In this document: positions 9,054 through 17,518 of the stretch, one piece after another
How the letters are laid out: each line of letters starts with the position of its first letter
Numbering within the stretch: the first letter of the stretch is position 1
Source of the DNA: Ignavibacteria bacterium
GTDB lineage: Bacteria > Bacteroidota > Ignavibacteria > Kapaibacteriales > UBA961
Assembly (NCBI GenBank): GCA_016873735.1
Contig: VGWD01000013.1
Coordinates: 1-59,735 of the forward strand
Length of the DNA: 59,735 bases
Reading direction: 5' to 3'
Notes under the pieces: generated by a model
The model's input: only the letters and a program-made list of their open reading frames with translations
What the model was told of the DNA's origin: nothing
Database searches by the model: none
Program-made: the position numbers and the translations under genes

Positions 9054-9629
9054 ATGTCCCTCATCACATTTTGCATTCCATTGATTGCATCAGCAATTCT
9101 CATTTCATGTGGCGATACCAAAACCGATACTCCTATTCCGGATCAACAAAAGGACGATGCCGGACAGCAGTTTACTCAAACAAATAGTCAATTGGATATC
9201 GGCTCCAAGGCTCCTGAATTCACTATGAATGACATAGACGGAAATCCTCTCACGCTTTCATCTCTGAAGGGTAAAGTTGTGATGATTGATTTTTGGGCAA
9301 CCTGGTGTCCACCATGTGTACGATCCATACCGGAAGCAAAGGCAATCTGGAATAGCTTCAAAAAACAGGATTTTGTCCTATTGGGTATTTCTCTTGATAA
9401 AGACATCAGTGTTTGGAAGAAGTATGTCAAAGACCAAAACATGGCATGGACACATGTGGCAGATGGTCAGTTTTGGGATAATGCAGCTGCCATACAATAT
9501 GGTGTTGGATCAATTCCAAGTGTATGGATATTGGATAAAGAAGGCACCATCGTATTGAAAGATGTCAATCCATTGGCTGAAGGCGAAAAAATCCGTTCTA
9601 CCATTACCGAATTGCTCGCTAAAAAATAG
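9054..9629 (+). CDS. TlpA/ResA-like thioredoxin lipoprotein
   Basis: 191 residues. The N-terminal hydrophobic segment ends in a lipobox (AILISC, Cys19), so the protein should be lipid-anchored in the periplasm. After a polar linker the thioredoxin fold starts with APEFTMNDIDGNPLTLSSLKG and has the active site WATWCPPC (Cys85, Cys88), which reduces periplasmic disulfides or apocytochrome cysteines. The cis-Pro loop is GSIPSVWILD. CPPC is common in the TlpA/ResA group. No cytochrome biogenesis genes are adjacent, so its partner is unknown. It ends in TAG, showing that this codon is an ordinary stop here. Confidence 0.9.
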   Translation: MSLITFCIPLIASAILISCGDTKTDTPIPDQQKDDAGQQFTQTNSQLDIGSKAPEFTMNDIDGNPLTLSSLKGKVVMIDFWATWCPPCVRSIPEAKAIWNSFKKQDFVLLGISLDKDISVWKKYVKDQNMAWTHVADGQFWDNAAAIQYGVGSIPSVWILDKEGTIVLKDVNPLAEGEKIRSTITELLAKK

Positions 9630-9695
9630 AGCTCAAAACGATATATTTGCAATCACTCTTATTGAAACTCATCAGATTATATTATAGGATTCACC

Positions 9696-11102
9696 ATGGC
9701 ACAACATGAATGCGACCTCGTAGTCGTTGGAAGCGGTCCCGGCGGATATGTGGCCGCAATCCGTGCATCTCAGCTAGGTCTCAAAACGATTTGCGTGGAA
9801 AAAGATAAGCTCGGCGGTGTATGCTTGAATGTCGGTTGCATTCCGAGTAAATCATTGTTGAAAAATGCAGAGTACATGAATTTTTTCAAACATGCCGAGG
9901 ATTTCGGTTTTCACATTGAAAAAATGAATGTTGATTTTTCTCGCGCGATTGATAGAAGTCGTGAAGTGGCTGATCGTATGTCCAATGGTGTGAGCTTCTT
10001 GTTCAAAAAGAATAAAGTACAACAAGTTAAAGGTCATGGAACGGTTATATCACGTTCAAAAGTGGAAGTGCGTGATCCCCAAACCAATGCCGTCACAGAT
10101 ACGATCTCTTGCAAGAATGTGATTATCGCTACCGGTGCTCGCACGCGAATGTTCCCTTTCATCGAATTAGATCACAAGCATGTTTGGACTTCCACAGATG
10201 CTATTTTTCAAAGAAATGTACCCGGCTCTTTGATCGTGATTGGCGCAGGTGCAATCGGTGTTGAACTTGCATATTTTTATAATGCATATGGCGCAAATGT
10301 CACCATAGTCGAGATGATGCCAAATATCATACCTGTTGAAGACATCGATATCTCAAAGGAATTGGAAAGAAATTTCAAAAAAGCAGGAATCAACATTCAA
10401 ACAGAAACCAGAGTGATTTCAGCAAAACCCACCAAGAAGGGTGTTGAACTTCTTGTTGAAAAGAAAGACGGAGCACAAGAAAAACTTACAGCCGATCGTG
10501 CTTTGAATGCAGTGGGTGTTCAGGCAAATATCGAGGGAATCGGACTTGAGCAACTTGGCGTCAAGATGGAAAAAGGTTGGATTGTCGTCGACAAATTCCT
10601 TCGAACAAATGTTGAAGGCGTATATGCTATAGGTGATGTTGCCGGTCCACCATGGCTTGCACACAAAGCATCAGCCGAAGCAATTGTCTGCGCAGAATTC
10701 ATTGCTGGACATGAAACCCATGGCGTAGATTATAATAATATCCCCGGCTGTACATATTGCAATCCACAAGTTGCAAGTGTTGGCCTCACTGAAGCAAAAG
10801 CAAAGGAAGCCGGATATGAACTCAAAATCGGAAAATTCCCATTCACAGCTTCCGGAAAGGCACATGGCATTGGCAAGACCGCCGGTTTTGTAAAGTTGAT
10901 TTTTGATGCAAAATATGGCGAATTGTTAGGTGCACACATGATCGGACCCGATGTAACCGAAATGATTGCTGAACTTGGCCTTGCTCGCTCACTCGAAGCT
11001 ACAGGACCAACTCTCTTCCGTACCATTCATGCACATCCAACGCTCTCGGAAGCAGTCATGGAAGCAGCTGCTGGTGCATGGGGCGAAGCGGTCAATTTCT
11101 AA
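9696..11102 (+). CDS. lpdA: Dihydrolipoyl dehydrogenase (E3)
   Basis: 468 residues, the family's usual length. The FAD-binding GSGPGGYVAAIRASQLG is at 12-28, the redox disulfide motif GGVCLNVGCIPSK has Cys43 and Cys48, the NAD-binding GAGAIGVELAYFY is in the middle, YAIGDVAGPPWLAHKA follows, and the C-terminal TIHAHPTLSEA carries the catalytic His-Glu pair. It reoxidises the lipoyl groups of pyruvate and 2-oxoglutarate dehydrogenases or the glycine cleavage system. No E1/E2 genes are adjacent, so it may serve several complexes. A TATATTTG element resembling a Bacteroidota -7 box lies at 9642-9649, but I see no matching upstream box. A terminator follows. Confidence 0.96.
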   Translation: MAQHECDLVVVGSGPGGYVAAIRASQLGLKTICVEKDKLGGVCLNVGCIPSKSLLKNAEYMNFFKHAEDFGFHIEKMNVDFSRAIDRSREVADRMSNGVSFLFKKNKVQQVKGHGTVISRSKVEVRDPQTNAVTDTISCKNVIIATGARTRMFPFIELDHKHVWTSTDAIFQRNVPGSLIVIGAGAIGVELAYFYNAYGANVTIVEMMPNIIPVEDIDISKELERNFKKAGINIQTETRVISAKPTKKGVELLVEKKDGAQEKLTADRALNAVGVQANIEGIGLEQLGVKMEKGWIVVDKFLRTNVEGVYAIGDVAGPPWLAHKASAEAIVCAEFIAGHETHGVDYNNIPGCTYCNPQVASVGLTEAKAKEAGYELKIGKFPFTASGKAHGIGKTAGFVKLIFDAKYGELLGAHMIGPDVTEMIAELGLARSLEATGPTLFRTIHAHPTLSEAVMEAAAGAWGEAVNF

Positions 11103-11121
11103 TTCATCCTACAAAACACGT

Positions 11122-11153
11122 AAAGGTGTCTGAATTTCAGACACCTTTTTTTA
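11122..11153 (+). terminator. Rho-independent terminator after lpdA
   Basis: Perfect stem AAAGGTGTCTGA with TCAGACACCTTT around a short AT loop, followed by a run of T. Confidence 0.88.
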
Positions 11154-11202
11154 TGAGCTCGAGTTTCTGTTTAGTTTGCATGCCTAATCATGGCACAGCT
11201 CA

Positions 11203-14200
11203 ATGATCAATCAAGAAAATACACAACATATTGCTTCCTTGCTCGATACTTTGCCTTCTCTTCAAGAAGGGTATGTTTCATTGCATATAGAAGAATATGC
11301 GGATATTCTTCATGATGTGATTACCCTTGCATTGAGTTCGGAATTGCAATTATTCAGTTCACATTATGCCGAATGGGTATTTCTTACACAGAAATATCCT
11401 CAGTATGCAAGAGCGACTTCACTATATAAGCGATTCTTTTCCCTTATCTACTCAACACATGCTTCTCAATATGCCGAAGAATTACGAATCCTTTGCAGAT
11501 TGATTCTCATGATACTTTCTGATCAGTCCATAGATTCGCATTGTATCAAGATTGAACATAGTGATGAGATACCACAATCATCAATGCTTCTTAAAGGCAT
11601 CATTCAATCTTGGCAAACAGATGATAAGCATCTCGAATTGCATTGTAGAAATAATGAGCAAGATGAAATCACGATTTGCATTGCTCATGAACATGCAAGT
11701 TTCACAACTGTTTGGGAAGGAGCTATACTGCATATAAACAACTGCATCATGAATGGATCATATTCCTATCATTCAACCGATCAATCATTGTGCATACTGG
11801 AACCTGATCTTCTTCATACAGCCACAGACATTGCTGAATGTACCACAAATGGTGATCATGTTTCAATTGGATCAATGTTCATCAGGAAATTCTCCAAAAA
11901 ACAGTCCGGGATTCCCCTCTTAGTTGGTATCATTCTTGGAACTTGGCTGGATAAAGCTTTGGCGGGTGATGATTCAACCATTGAATCGATTGCCTATGCA
12001 ACACTGCAATCCATGCCTTTGCAAGCATTGAATGCTATACGAAATCAAGAAGACATGGAGAATTTAATCGCGATGTGTTCGAAGTTACAAGAAGCCCTTG
12101 AGCCCATTCTTGATACATTCGATGCACCCATCATATCAACCGAAGCTGCATTTCTTGCTCCCATATATGGTTTGATTGGTCGATTGGACATCTTGATGGA
12201 ATATGATGATCCACTCGAAAAAACAGTTATCGAATTAAAATCCGGAAATGCTCCTTCTGCCGAATTGCCAGTGCATTTCAGCGAAATATCATTACCAATG
12301 GGTGCTTGGAAAAGCCATGTGATACAAGTTGCATGTTACAATCTTCTTCTCGATGCGGCTTTTCCGGGCAGAACCGGTGATAGTAGATTATTATATCCCA
12401 AAGATCCGATGCATCCAATGAGAAATGTTCTCAATAATCACATTGCAAAACGTGAAGCAATGCGTATTCGTAATGCAATAGTTACATTGGAACATGATAT
12501 CATACATCGAAAATTTGGATCATTCTTACGATTATTTGGAGATGAAGAGTTACCTGAAATGACTACTTTCACCCGGGATGAAGTGATGCTGTTCAAAAAT
12601 CATTTTGAACAGCTTGACAACATTTCGAAACTGTATATTCTTGCCACATTGTCATTTATCATGCGCGAACAACACAGCGCTCGAATGGGGTCGAGCACTT
12701 CAACAGGTTTGTCTTCATTATGGCAATATTCAATTCAAGAAAAACAACAAAAGCTCCTTGCAATTGGATACTTGAAATTAGATATCGACATGTCTGATTT
12801 CGAGGTTTTTCATTTGCACTTACAATTCACTGAACAGACGCAAAGCACATCTTCATTGAGATCCGGGGACATAGTGCTCCTCTATCCCCATGCTGCCCTG
12901 TCTGTTTCGGGTCAAATTCTCGGACATGTTCACAAAGCGTCGATCAGATCCATCAATCAAGATGGAATCATAATTAGTTTGCGGAATAAGGTTGCACGCA
13001 TCGAGCAATTCACAGATACCGATTGCATGTGGTGTATTGAATCGGATGGTGGAACTGAATCATTGCATACCGGGCTATTACGTTCATTGGGAGAAGTGAT
13101 ACGCTCCACACCTGAACAAAGGAATCGAATACTCGGCATACAAAGACCAAGAGTAGGTCAACCTTATCATGGTACATTTCCTGATTTTCTTCATTCAACA
13201 CAAAAGGACTTACTCAGCAAGATCCTATCCACAAAAGATTACTTTTTATTGCAGGGTCCGCCAGGAACAGGCAAAACATCAGCCATCATTCGCTCACTGA
13301 TTGAATGCCTCATGAACGATGATGCAGAACATATCATGCTATGTGCATTCACAAATAGAGCAGTTGATGAACTTTGCGCTGTGGTTGATGCTCTTAAGTT
13401 TCCTTTCATTCGATTAGGAAGCAAACATGGAACATTGTTTTTTCAACATTCGCTTCAGCATCTGGCAGAAACAAAGAGATTGGAAGAAGTTCGCGAATCT
13501 TTACAATCCAATCGCATCATTATTTCTACTGTTTCCACTCTACATACTCATGCAGAAATCCATGATTGGTTTTCAACGACGACCATGATTATCGATGAAG
13601 CATCGCAATTGCTAGAACCACAAGTATCTGGAATTCTCATGCATGCTGATCGATTCATTCTCATCGGAGATGAACGTCAATTACCGGCCGTGATTATGCA
13701 AGATATTCGTTGGACGATTCTCAACAATCCCCTTTTTGATGAGATTTGCCTAATAGATTTTCGTATTTCTCTTTTCGAACGACTCTTAAAACTCTGCATG
13801 AAGAACGGAGATCACCATGCATATGGAATGTTGACGATTCAGGCACGCATGCATGATGACATTGCAAATATCGTGAGCTCAATGCACTATGGCAATCGAT
13901 TGCAGAGCATGAATCCGTGGCAACATGAACATGGCGATATTCCTTTGGTGGAATTTCCACGCTTGGCTTGGATTGACTCATTACCGGAACAACATTATAA
14001 GCTTCATCTATGGGAAGCGGATAAAGCAGTGGCATTGGCTTGCACGGCATTGCAAGAAGGTAGAACAAAAAGTGTTGGAATCATTTCTCCATTCCGCTCA
14101 CAGAATGCATTGATACAATCCAAGATTCCATCTGATGTTATAGAATTCATTACCGTAGATACCGTTGAGCGTTTTCAAGGAAGCGAGCGAGAACTTATCA

Positions 14201-14406
14201 TTATATCACTAGCGATTCACAATGAATTTCACATGAAGGGTATAGAATCACTTGCTGAGATAGAAGCAGAAATAATGGATAGAAAATTGAATGTAGCTTT
14301 GACGCGCGCTAAAAAACAATGCATCATTTTAGGTTGCCCTACCGCCTTGAGAAAAGGTTCTCCTTATGCAATGTTAAGGGAAACTCTCACAAATCAAGTT
14401 CATTGA
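11203..14406 (+). CDS. Dna2-like protein: PD-(D/E)XK nuclease fused to an SF1B helicase
   Basis: 1067 residues. Around 326-347, GRLDILMEY followed by VIELKSG forms the D...ExK core of a Cas4/Dna2-type nuclease, with the later IQVACYNLLL matching its QxxxY motif. The C-terminal half is a superfamily 1 helicase: Walker A QGPPGTGKTSA (about 683), motif II IIDEASQ (about 796), GDERQLPAV, VERFQGSERE (about 987) and NVALTRAKKQC. This order is that of Dna2, which trims 5' flaps and resects ends. I do not see the clustered cysteines that hold the iron-sulfur centre in eukaryotic Dna2. The end overlaps the convergent yggS by 7 bases. Confidence 0.85.
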   Translation: MINQENTQHIASLLDTLPSLQEGYVSLHIEEYADILHDVITLALSSELQLFSSHYAEWVFLTQKYPQYARATSLYKRFFSLIYSTHASQYAEELRILCRLILMILSDQSIDSHCIKIEHSDEIPQSSMLLKGIIQSWQTDDKHLELHCRNNEQDEITICIAHEHASFTTVWEGAILHINNCIMNGSYSYHSTDQSLCILEPDLLHTATDIAECTTNGDHVSIGSMFIRKFSKKQSGIPLLVGIILGTWLDKALAGDDSTIESIAYATLQSMPLQALNAIRNQEDMENLIAMCSKLQEALEPILDTFDAPIISTEAAFLAPIYGLIGRLDILMEYDDPLEKTVIELKSGNAPSAELPVHFSEISLPMGAWKSHVIQVACYNLLLDAAFPGRTGDSRLLYPKDPMHPMRNVLNNHIAKREAMRIRNAIVTLEHDIIHRKFGSFLRLFGDEELPEMTTFTRDEVMLFKNHFEQLDNISKLYILATLSFIMREQHSARMGSSTSTGLSSLWQYSIQEKQQKLLAIGYLKLDIDMSDFEVFHLHLQFTEQTQSTSSLRSGDIVLLYPHAALSVSGQILGHVHKASIRSINQDGIIISLRNKVARIEQFTDTDCMWCIESDGGTESLHTGLLRSLGEVIRSTPEQRNRILGIQRPRVGQPYHGTFPDFLHSTQKDLLSKILSTKDYFLLQGPPGTGKTSAIIRSLIECLMNDDAEHIMLCAFTNRAVDELCAVVDALKFPFIRLGSKHGTLFFQHSLQHLAETKRLEEVRESLQSNRIIISTVSTLHTHAEIHDWFSTTTMIIDEASQLLEPQVSGILMHADRFILIGDERQLPAVIMQDIRWTILNNPLFDEICLIDFRISLFERLLKLCMKNGDHHAYGMLTIQARMHDDIANIVSSMHYGNRLQSMNPWQHEHGDIPLVEFPRLAWIDSLPEQHYKLHLWEADKAVALACTALQEGRTKSVGIISPFRSQNALIQSKIPSDVIEFITVDTVERFQGSERELIIISLAIHNEFHMKGIESLAEIEAEIMDRKLNVALTRAKKQCIILGCPTALRKGSPYAMLRETLTNQVH

Positions 14407-15110
14407 GTTCTTTCACCGAAAATCGCAGTCCCGATGCGAACATGTGTGCCTCCCTCCCTTATTGCCAGCGTAAAATCATCACTCATACCCATTGACAGTA
14501 TATCCCAATCATTAGGATGTTCACATGTTTGTTTCAAGTTTTCATGGATAGTACGCAATAATGTGAATTCTTTTGACAATTGCGCATTATCATCGGTGGC
14601 AGTTGGAATCGTCATAAGTCCGCGAGGTTTGATATTGGCATACCCATGAAGTTGCTCCATGAATGCATCTATCTGATTTGGCTCTATGCCGGATTTTGAG
14701 GATTCACCCGATGTATTTACTTGAACTAGCACATGAGTGATTATATCAAGTTTTTTTGACAATCTTTGAATTTCATCAGCAACCGATGCAGTTGAGCAAG
14801 AATGGATGAGCTTTGCATGCGGGATAACATATTTTACTTTATTGGATTGCAAAGCTCCAATAAAATGCCATTCGGAAGTAAAATCAAGTGATTGTGCTTC
14901 CTGAATTTTATCCCTGAATTCTTGTGCATAATTTTCTCCGAAAACTCGCGCTCCCGCATCATAGGCCTGTTGAACATAACTGAGAGCATGCATTTTTGAT
15001 ACAGCCACAATTGTTATGTCCTGGGGATTTCTTCCACAAGACAAAGCCGTATCATGCACTTCTTGTTCTATGCGCTTCCATCTATCTGCGATGGATTGCA
15101 TCTGCTGCAT
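14400..15110 (-). CDS. YggS-family pyridoxal phosphate homeostasis protein
   Basis: 236 residues, the full length for the family. DITIVAVSKMH gives the PLP-binding Lys39; GENYAQEF, EWHFIGALQSNKVKYV, the CSTAS segment, LVQVNTSGESSKSG and LSMGMSDDFTLAIREGGTHVRIGTAIFG are the conserved blocks. The fold is the N-terminal barrel of alanine racemase, but family members have no known enzymatic reaction and buffer free PLP. It lies 2 bases from the lytic transglycosylase gene upstream, so the two are co-transcribed. Confidence 0.94.
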   Translation of the reverse strand: MQQMQSIADRWKRIEQEVHDTALSCGRNPQDITIVAVSKMHALSYVQQAYDAGARVFGENYAQEFRDKIQEAQSLDFTSEWHFIGALQSNKVKYVIPHAKLIHSCSTASVADEIQRLSKKLDIITHVLVQVNTSGESSKSGIEPNQIDAFMEQLHGYANIKPRGLMTIPTATDDNAQLSKEFTLLRTIHENLKQTCEHPNDWDILSMGMSDDFTLAIREGGTHVRIGTAIFGERTQ

Positions 15111-15112
15111 GA

Positions 15113-16081
15113 TTATAATCCTTCCTTGATTTTCCCAGCCAATGTCAATACGGCATTCACATAATCATTGCTATTATTATAATGATAAACCGCTTTTTCA
15201 TGATCTTTCTGTGTAGGTCCCCAGCCATTGGTCTTTAAGTAGTTTGCAATGCTGTGAATGGCATCCTGATGAGAAAACAAATCTCTGTCTCCATCATTGT
15301 CTCCATCAACAGACCAGCGGATATAACTTGATGGAAGAAATTGACTCCAGCCGAATGCACCTGCCGTGGATCCATAGAGCGAGGTATAATCTTTGTGATA
15401 CACTCTTCGCAATGTATCGAGTGCGAGTATTTCACCAAATGCCCACTTTGCCTTTTTATTTGCTCTTGCAATGATGCGCTTATCCAAAGAATCCAATTCG
15501 GATACAGCAGGAGGAGGATTTTCCGAAAGTAATGCCTTCTTGTTACGCTCTATATTCTCCGGCTCTGCAGCCAATGCAATCGTAAAAAAGACACTTGGCA
15601 CATAATGCTTGCCGGTATATGTCCCGAACTTTGTCTCAACCCACAGAATGGAAGTAATTACTTCTGAAGGAACACCATACTTTGCTTCGGCATCTTTCAA
15701 CACAGATTCATGTTGCTTGTGAAATGCTATCGATGAAGTAATTGCTTTCGGTGCATAATTATGAGAGTAATCAACTTTTTTTCTATATCCCGTCACATTG
15801 ATTTTTACCAATGATTCTTCAAATTGAAGTTTGGGATCTGTAAGAAATGTAATCAGAACAGAAGTGTCCATCCCCGCATCGAGCAATGGATCAATCAAAG
15901 CCGCAAATGGCGAAGTCATGAGCGAGGGGTGATTACGTAAAAATTCTGATCGCTCAGCCAATTTCTTTGCGGGAACCGATAATTCCCCCGGCTCTGCCAT
16001 TGGTTCGGATGATCGACATCCGGCACAAAGCAATACAGGCATCATGCTAAGTAAGCACAAAACCTTCGAAATACGTTCCAT
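15113..16081 (-). CDS. MltB-family lytic murein transglycosylase, lipoprotein
   Basis: 322 residues from the ATG at 16081, chosen because it gives a lipoprotein signal ending LLCAGC; an ATG 39 bases further up adds a non-signal extension. The SLT_2 domain shows YGVPSEVITSILWVETKFG with the catalytic Glu at about 147, then GSTAGAFGWSQFLPSSY, and DGDNDGDRDLFSHQDAIHSIANYL, a calcium-site-like loop typical of MltB. It cleaves peptidoglycan glycan strands to 1,6-anhydro ends at the outer membrane's inner face. The gene lies two bases upstream of yggS. Confidence 0.92.
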   Translation of the reverse strand: MERISKVLCLLSMMPVLLCAGCRSSEPMAEPGELSVPAKKLAERSEFLRNHPSLMTSPFAALIDPLLDAGMDTSVLITFLTDPKLQFEESLVKINVTGYRKKVDYSHNYAPKAITSSIAFHKQHESVLKDAEAKYGVPSEVITSILWVETKFGTYTGKHYVPSVFFTIALAAEPENIERNKKALLSENPPPAVSELDSLDKRIIARANKKAKWAFGEILALDTLRRVYHKDYTSLYGSTAGAFGWSQFLPSSYIRWSVDGDNDGDRDLFSHQDAIHSIANYLKTNGWGPTQKDHEKAVYHYNNSNDYVNAVLTLAGKIKEGL

Positions 16082-16172
16082 AATGGTACTTCCCATCACA
16101 ACAAGCTGCATGCTGTTCACTCCGATTCTTCATTATTTACAAGCAATAGAAGTGCCAATGAAAGATATATTC

Positions 16173-16203
16173 AAAAAAAAGGCATCGAAATCGATGCCTT
16201 TAT
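16173..16203 (-). terminator. Terminator for tRNA-Glu
   Basis: The palindrome GGCATCGA...TCGATGCC (16181-16198) has an A run at its left side on the plus strand, i.e. a T run after the stem on the minus strand, directly downstream of the tRNA. Confidence 0.8.
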
Positions 16204-16204
16204 G

Positions 16205-16276
16205 TGATCCCAACGGGATTCGAACCCGTACTGCCACCTTGAAAGGGTGGTGACCTAACCATTAGTCGATGGGACC
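16205..16276 (-). tRNA. tRNA-Glu (anticodon UUC)
   Basis: On the minus strand the gene starts GGTCCCATCGACTAATGG and ends GGGATC plus discriminator A. Acceptor stem GGTCCCA/TGGGATC, anticodon stem CCACC/GGTGG with loop CTTTCAA (anticodon TTC), and T arm ACGGGTTCGAATCCCGT. The 3' CCA is not encoded (the bases after the discriminator are CAT), unlike tRNA-His in this window. Confidence 0.95.
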
Positions 16277-16295
16277 GCTGTTTGAAAACAGAATA

Positions 16296-16328
16296 CAAAG
16301 ATAGAGACTTTTGGGGTTTTGCACAAAA
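16296..16328 (-). promoter_or_regulatory. Bacteroidota-type promoter of tRNA-Glu
   Basis: On the minus strand TTTTG (16324-16328) is followed after 20 bases by TATCTTTG (16296-16303), matching the TTTG-N19-TAnnTTTG consensus of the Bacteroidota primary sigma factor. The tRNA begins about 20 bases downstream. Confidence 0.7.
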
Positions 16329-16413
16329 GGATTTTCACGCTTTTCAGCCAAAAATTGGATGGTTGCCAGAAGTAAAGTGCTCATTCTCATGAAGAAAAGC
16401 AGTAGTTTTCGGC

Positions 16414-17475
16414 ATGAATCGTTCCAAAAAAATACGAATTCCTCTCGAAGAATTTCTTCGTTCATCCATGGAACACCCTATTCTGGATGTTCGAACACCC
16501 TCTGAGTTTGCACATGCGCATATTCCGGGAGCGATTAATCTTCCCATCTTCACCGATCAAGAGCGTGCGGATATTGGAACGCTGTATAAACAGGTGTCGA
16601 GGGAAAAAGCTATTGAAAAGGGTTTCGACTTTTTTGGACCCAGAATGAATACATATCTTGAATCGCTCAATGCAAATGGAATCCAGAAAGGATCGATGCT
16701 ACTTGTGCATTGTTGGCGCGGCGGAATGCGAAGCGAGGCGATGGCATGGTTGCTGAACTTTTACGGCTATCAGGCATATACATTGGAAGGTGGTTATAAA
16801 GCTTTCAGAAATCACGTATTGGATATGCTGAACACAAAGCTCCCGGCATATATCATTGGAGGTTTTACAGGTTCCGGAAAAACAGAAATCCTCAGAGCAT
16901 TGCAAAGCATGCAAGAAACTGTTTTGGATTTGGAGAATATCGCGCATCATCGGGGTTCCTCATTCGGCTCTATTGGATGTCCGGATCAAACATCACAGGA
17001 ATCATTTGAAAATAGGCTCGCGATGTCTTATCCTGAATCATCAATAAAGCATATATGGATTGAAGATGAAAGCAGAATGATAGGAAGAAATGTACTACCA
17101 TTATCGCTTCATGAAACAATTAGAGATAGTCCTGTCATATTTATTGATATTCCGCGGGAGGCACGTTTGTACTGGCTTGTAGAGCAATATAGAACACAGA
17201 GTCATATCCTGATTGCAGAGGCTATCGAACGTCTTCATAAAAGGCTGGGAGGTTTGCAAATGCAACAAGCTCTGAGTGCCCTTCATAAAAGCGACTTGCA
17301 TTCTTGCTTCGACATTGTTCTTCGATATTATGATGATGCTTATTTGTATGGTGTTTCAAAAAGAGCTAATGGATTGGTTCATCGCTTAACCTTGCAAACG
17401 GTGGATCATGATGCCAATGCACAGGCAGTATTGGCATTCAAACACTCCATAAACAACAATGGAATGCATTGTTGA
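16414..17475 (+). CDS. mnmH: tRNA 2-selenouridine synthase
   Basis: 353 residues. The N-terminal rhodanese domain (DVRTPSEFAHAHIPGAINLP; catalytic loop HCWRGGMRS with Cys100) is joined to a P-loop domain (GGFTGSGKTEIL, about 149-160). This is the SelU/YbbB architecture. The enzyme geranylates and then selenates 2-thiouridine at the wobble base of tRNAs for Lys, Glu and Gln, using selenophosphate. No selD lies in this window. The gene sits just after tRNA-Glu(UUC), one of its substrates, though on the opposite strand. A 13-bp inverted repeat spans its stop codon. Confidence 0.94.
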   Translation: MNRSKKIRIPLEEFLRSSMEHPILDVRTPSEFAHAHIPGAINLPIFTDQERADIGTLYKQVSREKAIEKGFDFFGPRMNTYLESLNANGIQKGSMLLVHCWRGGMRSEAMAWLLNFYGYQAYTLEGGYKAFRNHVLDMLNTKLPAYIIGGFTGSGKTEILRALQSMQETVLDLENIAHHRGSSFGSIGCPDQTSQESFENRLAMSYPESSIKHIWIEDESRMIGRNVLPLSLHETIRDSPVIFIDIPREARLYWLVEQYRTQSHILIAEAIERLHKRLGGLQMQQALSALHKSDLHSCFDIVLRYYDDAYLYGVSKRANGLVHRLTLQTVDHDANAQAVLAFKHSINNNGMHC

Positions 17476-17488
17476 TGCATTCCATTGT
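17456..17488. terminator. Perfect 13-bp hairpin spanning the mnmH stop codon
   Basis: Arms 17456-17468 and 17476-17488 are perfectly complementary, with the 7-base loop containing the mnmH stop codon. It lies between convergent mnmH and ahcY. No T run follows on the plus strand, so it may be a bidirectional 3'-end structure rather than a standard intrinsic terminator. Confidence 0.5.
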
Positions 17489-17518
17489 CATATACTTCAC
17501 TGATTCTGTACCGTTTTA

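Noticed and set aside
9642-9649. Promoter of lpdA (TATATTTG)
   Set aside because: The -7-like element is present, but no TTTG box lies at the 19-21 base spacing, so it is not listed as a promoter.
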